A DNA stretch of 64,000 bases from Struthidea cinerea (Eukaryota; Chordata; Aves; Passeriformes; Corcoracidae). The translations under genes were made by a program, and so were the position numbers. The stretch spans positions 124,333-188,332 of the forward strand of contig VZTI01001045.1 of assembly GCA_013397865.1 (NCBI GenBank), in the 5' to 3' direction. This document shows positions 58,507-64,000 of the stretch, piece after piece. Every line of letters starts with the position of its first letter. Within the stretch, counting starts at the first letter, position 1. Under the pieces are notes generated by a model, which saw only the letters and a program-made list of their open reading frames with translations, did not search any database and was not told the DNA's origin.

Positions 58507-59101
58507 GGTAGTGTCTTGGGGTGACTTTATAATGTGTATCCCCTATCACTACCCTATGCCCACCAATCTTTTCTGTGTCTTTAAACGGAGCCTGAGAAGG
58601 ACAGAAAACAAACTTTTCAAAGCAGTTGTTTCAAGGACACGGAGATACGCTCCTCTGTTTCTGCGGTACCCTTGGTTTTTTTTTCAGCTCTTTTTTCTCC
58701 CAGTGAGAGACGGAGGGTTGAATTTCGTTTTCCTAGGATTTTTGGTTTTTTTTGCTCTTTTCTTCTCTTCTGGACTGTTTCAACAACATCTGAACACATC
58801 AGGAGAATTTTCCCGGAGGCCCGGGGGGGGTGGCCCCTCGCCAACCAGCTCCGAGGAGGGGAGAGACCGCACCTACAGAGGACCTCTGAAATCTTCTCAG
58901 GTTTTCTCTCCACAGAGAGAGGGATCTCATTATTTAGCATTATTATTCCCCACCTGTGTGTTTGTTAAATAAATAGCTTGTTATCTCTTTCACTTTCCTT
59001 TGAGGAAAATTTTTCCCGAACCTGGGGGGGGAGGGGTGGTTGTGACCTGACTTCTATCAGAGGGTATTCTCCTCCAAATTTGTCCAAACTAGGACAGGTA
59101 G
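58507..59101 (+). mobile_element. Solo LTR, ERVL-type, with perfect target duplication
   Basis: The LTR is 58512-59096 (585 bases), starting TGTCTTGGGGTGACTTTAT and ending AACTAGGACA. GGTAG stands directly left (58507-58511) and directly right (59097-59101): a perfect 5-base target-site duplication, as made by ERVL integrases. AATAAA lies at 58968-58973 in AAATAAATAGCTTG, followed by a U5-like part with AACCTGGGGGGG and CTCCAAATTTGTCC. The words GACGGAGGGTTGAATTTCG and TTTTCCTAGG also fit songbird ERVL LTRs. Plus-strand open frames here are chance. No internal viral genes remain, so it is a recombined solo LTR. Confidence 0.95.
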
Positions 59102-62100
59102 CAAGAAATGGCGCTGATTCAGGCTCTGAACACAACCAGGGAGTTCAAAGCACTCCATGTACCTGTGTATTCCGGCACACAGGCATGGATGTACATGTGT
59201 ATTCCCACTCCTGGTGATGCCTATCAGCCAGGGGAAAGCAGCTGAGTTAGTCTGTACTGCTCTGGTTGGACTGGGCGTATCTACAGCCAGAGTCACCCCT
59301 GATCCCTCACCTTGCCCTGCCGGACACCAGCTCTGAGCAGCATCCTGCAGTGGCAGCTGTCCTATTCCCCTGCCACAGCCCCCTCCTGCCACCAGGACAC
59401 AAACACCCCTTTGCCTGGCCATCAAAAACTCAGCCCTTCCCTTCACTGGGCCTGAGGGAACAGCAAAGTTTCCTGCAAGTGCTTAAAAAACAGAGGTGGA
59501 CATTCAGCAAGTCCAGGAGCCCTTTGGAATTGTACCCCTCACCTGCCTGGGTTAACCCACTCCAAAATTCCCACCTGTCTGCAATTTTAAGAGTTCCAAT
59601 CCTTTCAGAAGGCAGTCCCTTCTAGACCAGGCATCTGCTTGGCGCCAGGGGTGAGATGTAGGAAGATGAGTTTGGGGAGCTCTTGCTGGCTCCTGCTCCA
59701 GCACAGCCCCTTGCTGCTAGCACATGAGGATGTCAGGAGGAACACAGCTCATCTCTGCAAAGCAAGAGAAGGCTCCTGTTTGACACTGCAGCCAAGTCCT
59801 ATTTCGATGATGCAACTGGGTTTGAGCAGGCAAGGGAGGGACTGGGACAGTCTGGGCACGCAAGGTCTTCTGCAGAGTGCAATTAGGAGCTGCTGTGATT
59901 TCCTCATCAGCTTTGGTAACGGCTGGCGTGACAGGGGAAAGAACTGGTAACACTGGAAGCTTTTATCCTTTTAGTGAGATTTCATTCCTCCAGAAAACAA
60001 CATGCACCTGAAAGTATGACCTCAGAGATCACAAGCTCAGGTGAAAGCGAGCTCGGTGCACAGGCAAGGCTTGGTGGTGGCGTTAGAAGCCACGTGCTGG
60101 CTCATCAGCCTTGCTGCAATCAGCTCCAAAGCAGCCTAAACCCTGGACAAACGTGCTAGAAACCAGGATGAAACCAAATACTAACACACAGCAGGCAAAA
60201 ACCCCCCAACCTGTGGTCTACCCATGTGGCTGTGACATGCAGAGCAGGCACCCATGGCAGCTGGAATCCAGCAGCCAGCTAAACCAGTGGGAGAGGTGCT
60301 GCTGGGGTGCCTGGCTCTTGCTCTGCTGAGTGGAGAATCGAGGTGTAAGGGCACATCCTGCCCCGAGGAACTGGTTAATCCTGCTGGCTCCAGGGCTGAG
60401 TGCAGCCAGTGACTTGATTTCATTTACAGTGTTAAGCCAGTTATTGAATCCAATTAGTGGGGTCCTGCATGCAGAGAAGTGGATCCACCTGGAGACCAGG
60501 AGGGTGGTTATGGGCTTGTGAAACAGAGCCTGTGCTGAAGAACAACCAGGCATTGCTGCACCCCACAACCCCTGTGGCTGCTACCTGGAGCTGGGAGAAA
60601 GTGGATTTCACAGCGTGTGACTAACCCCAAAATGTGCCAAGGTGGGCCTCTGGGCAGCAACGTGACTCACTTCCTTTTGAGGACAAGCAATTTCCCCTCA
60701 TTCCCACAGGTCCAGCAGCATGAACAAAGCTGTAGCCCAGTTTCACCAAGACCTCCCTCACAGGACCCCCATCCTGTGCCTGGGGCACCCCAGCATCTCC
60801 CACCTCTGGTGCCACTGATGGCAGGTGGCTGGGGATAGAAGAGACACTGGCACTGAATGCACCAAAACTGCCCAGAGAGCCTCTTTCCACAAACAAGAGG
60901 CACAAGGGGGGAGCCAGGATTCCTGTTTCCCTCCTGCAGCTCTGATATTCATCTTCCCAGGGTGAAGCACAGCATCTCATCCCTTTTCTCTGGAGAGCAC
61001 ACCTCCCACCACAGGCTGGGCTCTGCTGAACGGGACCTCCTTCCCGACAGCAGTCGGTGTGCAAGGTGGGCTGAGTGGCCTGAAGTCATTTGTCCTGTCA
61101 GACCTCCTGTTCCTCTCTGCTCCTCGCCCCTCCTGTGGGAACATGACCCACAGGGCCACATCCTCTGGATGCCTGCGACTCATCGTGTCTGACTTTGGAG
61201 ATTTGCAACAGAGATCTGAGTAATTAAGAAGCAAAGCTACATTTCTGTGTCAAAGTCATTATGAAGACATCACTGTAGCCTTTAAAACCATCTTACCTCA
61301 ACTAATCCACAGGGAAGACTTTCCTCCCTCTGGGACAGAGAGACACCCTTTCACTCCCAAAATTCAAAGTGCGCAGAGAGTTTTTAAGCTCCCTAGCCCA
61401 AAATTAAGACAAATACCCTGTTTTTTCTCAGACATACCAGTAAAGGGAAAGCAGCAATGGTCATATAAATAACTGTCCAGCATTGCAGTCAGTTTGGTGG
61501 CTCTGTGTCCTCGTTCTTGTTGTGCCCACTTTTCATGAGCAGAGAGCAAAATGTTCATGGAAAATGGATTTCAAAGACATGTGCATAACTGTTCCTGGAA
61601 ATCTAATTTTACATGTTCAATAAAATCATCAGCTACCCTACGAGAGTTGAACAGGAAAAACCCACGAAAACACTTAGCTGACCACTGCACAATTACCTTC
61701 ACTGGGTCCAAAGAACAGAAAGTGTGAATGTATCCCAGCAAATGTAGCAGTAATATTGTTAGGCAACCAGGAAAAAGCAGCTAAAATCAAATGATTAATG
61801 ACTTCTCTTCTTATTTTTTAAATTTTTTTTAATGTGGTTCAAACAGGAAGGTTTAAAGCTCAGTTTTTGCAAGATGTTTCTTGCAGGAGCAGATCTGTTT
61901 GGAAATCCAGCAGATGCCTGGAGATAATGGCTGTGAGAAGCCCTAAATACCCATCTACCTATCAAGTGTGTAGACAAGCTCACCAAATGATAACATCGTG
62001 TTACCTTACCAGGAAATGGGGAAGAAATTATCAGCAAGATTAGCCAAAAAAAAGGTACTTAGCTAGAATTTCTGAAATCCCTTCCAGCCCTTGACTAAGA

Positions 62101-62264
62101 TATTTTTCTTGTCACAGAATAAACCAAGGACTGTTACAAAAACACAGTTGCCCAGGGTAGCGGAAAGGGATGTAAGACAGAAGAACTAAAAAAGCACCCC
62201 GGCATGATACAGGAAAAGCTCCATCAAAAATAATGCATCTAAATTCACTGCCTCAGTGGCTGAA
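59102..62264. other. Unique non-coding DNA
   Basis: No repeat or exon is recognised. Open frames of up to 147 codons (60621-61064, minus) occur on both strands in a moderately GC-rich section (60200-61160); none has a domain. The right part, 61200-62260, is AT-rich with low ORF density. Confidence 0.5.
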
Positions 62265-62450
62265 GAAACAAAGGATGAGATTGTCTGGCTCTGGACGTCG
62301 GAGCCTTAATGTGCTGCTAATAATGTTTATATCATAAAGCAGCGTCGCTGCATTAGCTTTGATTTAGCAATGCCAGTTTACATCAGCTGAGGAAGCCATC
62401 TGTAAATTCAGCTCCTCAAATGTAAATACAGTGAAGGAAGAAAGGCTTGG
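62265..62450. promoter_or_regulatory. Candidate conserved non-coding element with inverted repeat
   Basis: The stretch contains TTAATGTGCTGCTAATAATG, TATATCATAAAGC, an inverted repeat GCAGCG-T-CGCTGC (62339-62351), and CATTAGCTTTGATTTAGCAA. CpGs (GGACGTCGGAG, GCGTCGC) sit in AT-rich surroundings, a texture typical of conserved enhancers. No long open frame or repeat overlaps. This is inference from texture. Confidence 0.3.
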
Positions 62451-62739
62451 TCATCCCTGGAGGATGTAAGAAGGGGGCTGCTGGGCTGACCTGGGCACTC
62501 CCCGGTGCCCACCCTGCTGTCACTGCTTTGTCACCGGTCTGAGGTGCAAAAGGGACATGTGGTCTGCTTGGCTCAGCCTCTGGCTATGCAGACCCATCCA
62601 TCCAGTCCTGGCAGTTCTGCTCGACTTCACTCCAGCTGTGCCCCACTCCAGCTGCACAGGGAATGAGCCTCAGAAACTCTCCAAACCTCCAAGTGTCAGT
62701 AGAATAGATTTTAGGATAAAACTATAAAAGTGGTATTAA

Positions 62740-63940
62740 CAGATTGCTGGGACCAGACAGTTTCACTCAAGAGCTCGAGTTCTGAGGCAACTCAGACTTG
62801 AAATTGCTGACCTATTCAGTACAATACCACAGCAGCTGGTGAAATGGCGAGGCACCACAGGAACGGAAGGTGGCAAATGTTACATTCATTCTTAAAAAGG
62901 GCCTTTAGAGGTCATCCAGAAACCTGTGGGCTGGGAAGGCGGGCAAGGCGAATTGACAGAAAGCATAACAAAAAGCAGAATAGCTAAAAGTGTGATAGAA
63001 TGGGAAAGAGCAAAGTTTGTTGAGTGAGAGCTCAGGCATTGCAAATTCATTCGTGTCAGGACCTGGGCAATTTGATGTATTCATAAAAGATCCAGCTACA
63101 ACCAGGTGGAGAGTAATCTCAGAAAACTGAATGGCAGGTTGATGAAATAGCCTATAAACTCACCAGCAGCAAATAAAAAGTGGGAACTGTGAGAAACACC
63201 AACCTGAGCCATACAAAGACCATCAGGGGCACTAAATTAACATCAGTCAGTCAGTTGGCTGAAAACTCCAGCTCACTGCTCAACAGGTGTCAACGGTGCA
63301 AAAAAAGAGCTTTAGGAATGACTACAGAATTAAAAGAGAACGAGAATGTCTCCTTCTAGGGTACCCTGCCTCAAACACAGGATGTTCACCAAGGAGGATG
63401 TAGAATCCATGAAGACACAGAAGGGATGGCATGGAAATTACAGCAGAGTCCTTCTCCTTGGCCACCTCATCTGAGAAGGGATGTGAGAGAGATCCTGACA
63501 ACTCAACATGGAAGTGTGACCAGAAGACCATTATTTGTGTCTGCTGTCACAAAGGAAAGGCAGCACAACCCAATCTATTGGGCTGGAGGTCTAATACGAA
63601 GAAAAGGAAGTACTTCTTTCACACAATGCAAAATTGAATTATGACACTTGTCACAGGATGCTGTGAAGACCAGAATTATAAAAGAATTCCGAAAGGGGTT
63701 AGCCAAATTCTTGGAGGCTCGACCCATCTGCAGCTGTTATACACAAGACCCGAATGCCAGTCAAAAATTCCCTTAACCACAGTCTGCTCTCTACTGAGCT
63801 GGTAATATCACAGAGGAACTGTGCTATTCTTGCCCTGTCCTTACACCCTTTACCTCAGAGTCTGCTGCTGGAATGAGCTGCCCAATTTGCTGGACCTTTG
63901 CTCTGAGCCACTATCACTGCATAAGACACATTACACATGA
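62740..63940 (+). mobile_element. Ancient CR1/L3-like LINE relic (reverse-transcriptase region to 3' end)
   Basis: Blocks appear in the order of the amniote CR1/L3 consensus I recall. GGGACCAGACAGTTTCACTC and TTCTTAAAAAGGGCCTTTAG come first, then GACAGAAAGCATAACAAAAA. The third block is TTGATGTATTCATAAAAGAT, and the fourth is GGTGCAAAAAAGAG-like sequence near 63295. AAAAGGAAGTACTTCTTTCA and GGATGCTGTGAAGACCAG follow, with GCTGGACCTTTGCTCTGAGC at the 3' end. These would encode parts of reverse transcriptase and the C terminus, but frames are broken by stops and indels and segments are missing. It is a dead, old copy, distinct from the young avian CR1 tails elsewhere. Confidence 0.85.
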
Positions 63941-64000
63941 CATAAGATGTTTATTAAGAAATTGGAATTTATTGCGGGTGATGGTCAAGTTTGTTCACCT
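63941..64000. other. Window end, AT-rich
   Basis: The last 60 bases are AT-rich (TGTTTATTAAGAAATTGG, AATTTATTGCGGG). They follow the LINE 3' end, and nothing else can be said from this length. Confidence 0.4.

Noticed and set aside
62070..62105. Possible CR1 tail (GAAATCCCTTCCAGCCCTTG)
   Set aside because: Only about 15 bases resemble the CR1 3' end and the terminal ATTCTATG repeats are absent; too short to support.
1..64000. CRISPR arrays, operons, phage or plasmid features, tRNA and rRNA genes
   Set aside because: No regularly spaced direct repeats, no prokaryotic gene layout, and no recognisable tRNA or rRNA sequence was seen. The repeats show the DNA is avian nuclear. A tRNA or miRNA scan was not possible by eye, so small RNA genes cannot be excluded.
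1..64000. An undescribed multi-gene biological system
   Set aside because: There is no supported gene in the window, hence no basis for proposing a system. The unusual items are single regulatory candidates and rearranged transposable elements.

Overview
This window reads as nuclear DNA of a bird, most likely a songbird. The evidence is its repeats. There are many short 3' tails of CR1 LINEs, each ending in the typical avian motif near TTCCAACCCAAACCATTCTGTGATTC. There are solo LTRs of endogenous retroviruses that I recognise as passerine-type, and there is an older CR1/L3-like LINE relic. Nothing looks prokaryotic: no dense ORFs, operons or ribosome binding sites. One 55-base run of N marks an assembly gap.

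I find no protein-coding gene I can support. The longest open frames are about 220 codons. They are scattered over both strands and all frames, show no domain or recognisable family, and overlap repeats or GC-rich DNA, as chance predicts. The window is therefore intergenic, or a large intron of a gene whose exons lie elsewhere. Only one short stretch (41632-41766) has plausible splice signals, and it stays a weak candidate.

Layout. 1-20 kb: unique sequence with a pair of microsatellites (AAAAT and CCTT, 6.6-7.2 kb), a CpG-rich patch (8.8-9.15 kb), one CR1 fragment (11.1 kb), a purine-rich tract (16.5-16.9 kb) and a pyrimidine-rich tract (18.2-18.6 kb). 20-33 kb: an AT-rich conserved-looking block (20.2 kb), a CRE plus E-box patch (21.0 kb), the gap (22.4 kb), a probable short LTR (25.2 kb), a CR1 copy with an inverted 5' part (25.8-26.2 kb), further CR1 tails, and an ERVL-type solo LTR (32.45-33.0 kb). 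33-50 kb: CR1 tails, unique DNA and AT-rich blocks that could be conserved elements. 49.8-50.7 kb: a homeodomain-motif-rich block next to a CpG island, the best regulatory candidate. 54-64 kb: two unequal copies of one minus-strand LTR family, an older CR1, a solo LTR with a perfect 5-bp target duplication (58.5-59.1 kb), and an eroded 1.2-kb CR1/L3 relic at the right end.

No genes work together here as a system, and I saw no evidence of an undescribed one. The observations worth following are the regulatory candidates and the rearranged mobile elements. Family assignments come from memory of repeat consensus sequences, not from a search.
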